DNA of 42,366 nt, from the NCBI RefSeq assembly GCF_001476285.1, contig NZ_LDRU01000002.1:1-42366 (forward strand), written 5' to 3'. Made by a program: the position numbers and the translations under genes. The notes below the pieces were generated by a model that saw nothing but the letters and a program-made list of their open reading frames with translations, did no database searches and was not told the origin of the DNA. This DNA is from Microbacterium testaceum. GTDB lineage: Bacteria > Actinomycetota > Actinomycetes > Actinomycetales > Microbacteriaceae. Numbering within the stretch: position 1 is the stretch's first letter; each line of letters starts with the position of its first letter. Positions 42,005 to 42,366 of the stretch are shown here, piece after piece.

Positions 42005-42366
42005 TCAGGCGTCGTCGGGGTCGGGGAGGTTCTGGGCGACGCGGCTCGAGGCGGCGGAGTCGCGACCCACGCCGGGCTGATACTTGGCGATCGGGTCGTC
42101 GCCGTCGACGTGCGGCTCCGGCTCCGTGCCGTTCACGGGCTCCTCGGCCGTCGTGTCCTCGTGGTGGCGCGAGGTCGAGTCGCTGCCGCCCCGGGCATCA
42201 TCGGTGCCGCGCTCCATGCCGCCGTCGGCCGCGCGCGTTCCGACCCCGGGCAGGTCGTTCTGGCTCGACACGTTCTGCACGCGCGCATCGTCGTCGGTAT
42301 CGATCTCGGTCGCGGCGACAGCGCCGCTGTCGGCTCCCGCGCCGCCCGCGGGGACGTCGGCGGCGA
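42005..42366 (-). CDS. acidic low-complexity protein, 5' end outside window
   Basis: Partial. The frame is open from the window edge to TGA at 42005-42007, about 119 codons. A GTG at 42280 is not a compelling start, since coding-like sequence (GADSGAVAATEIDTDDDARV) continues upstream. Acidic and Asp/Gly/Ser-rich, with no hydrophobic segment or motif. Probably disordered; function unknown. Confidence 0.6.
   Translation of the reverse strand, partial: AADVPAGGAGADSGAVAATEIDTDDDARVQNVSSQNDLPGVGTRAADGGMERGTDDARGGSDSTSRHHEDTTAEEPVNGTEPEPHVDGDDPIAKYQPGVGRDSAASSRVAQNLPDPDDA

Overview
High-GC DNA (about 70% G+C) with strong SD sequences, many GTG starts and ATGA/GTGA stop-start overlaps. Gene content (cydABDC order, CsoR, DUF3516-type helicase, PepSY membrane protein) and the very frequent heptamer GGATGCC/GGCATCC point to an actinobacterium of the Microbacteriaceae, most likely Microbacterium or a close relative. 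The genus is inference from style and content, not a database result. No rRNA, tRNA, CRISPR array, integrase or transposase was seen.

Layout. (1) 1-5.4 kb: molybdenum block, with moaA and a MoeB/ThiF-like gene leftward, and a HTH-TOBE regulator followed by modABC rightward. (2) 5.4-6.66 kb: a roughly 1.06 kb insert between two nearly identical 199-bp copies of the modC 3' end. It carries a small four-helix membrane protein and a membrane-anchored PadR-like regulator broken by two compensating frameshifts. (3) 6.7-8.2 kb: MerR regulator, VOC protein and a 25-bp-arm palindrome. (4) 8.2-14.9 kb: cydABDC (cytochrome bd oxidase plus its ABC exporter) leftward, with a FadR-type palindrome upstream and a divergent PadR regulator. 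(5) 15-16.5 kb: copper block csoR plus a CopZ-like protein, with a clear CsoR operator and small hypotheticals. (6) 16.5-20.2 kb: FtsX-type ABC transporter divergent from a NarL-type two-component system. (7) 20.2-25.3 kb: gnd, RNase H, a Tat-exported TIM-barrel glycosidase, a HTH/ECF-S-like membrane fusion and a small membrane protein that probably starts at ATT.

(8) 25.3-31.3 kb: GNAT fusion protein, LLM flavin oxidoreductase, a membrane-anchored hypothetical, a Ski2-like helicase and a heptad-repeat coiled-coil protein. (9) 31.4-38.2 kb: stress and envelope genes, including Dps, GH15 glucanase, SDR, GNAT, AraC-like regulator, an acidic repeat protein divergent from a two-helix peptide, and a TIGR01777 epimerase. 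(10) 38.2-42.4 kb: two hypotheticals, a PepSY membrane protein with an interspersed palindrome near its start, a GNAT and a partial acidic protein running off the window.

Most unusual are the duplicated modC end around a small regulatory cassette, an interspersed palindrome family with one copy apparently translated, several further long intergenic palindromes, a probable ATT start codon, the HTH-ECF fusion and the GGATGCC excess. None is proof of a new system. The modC insert and the palindrome family are the best candidates for follow-up.
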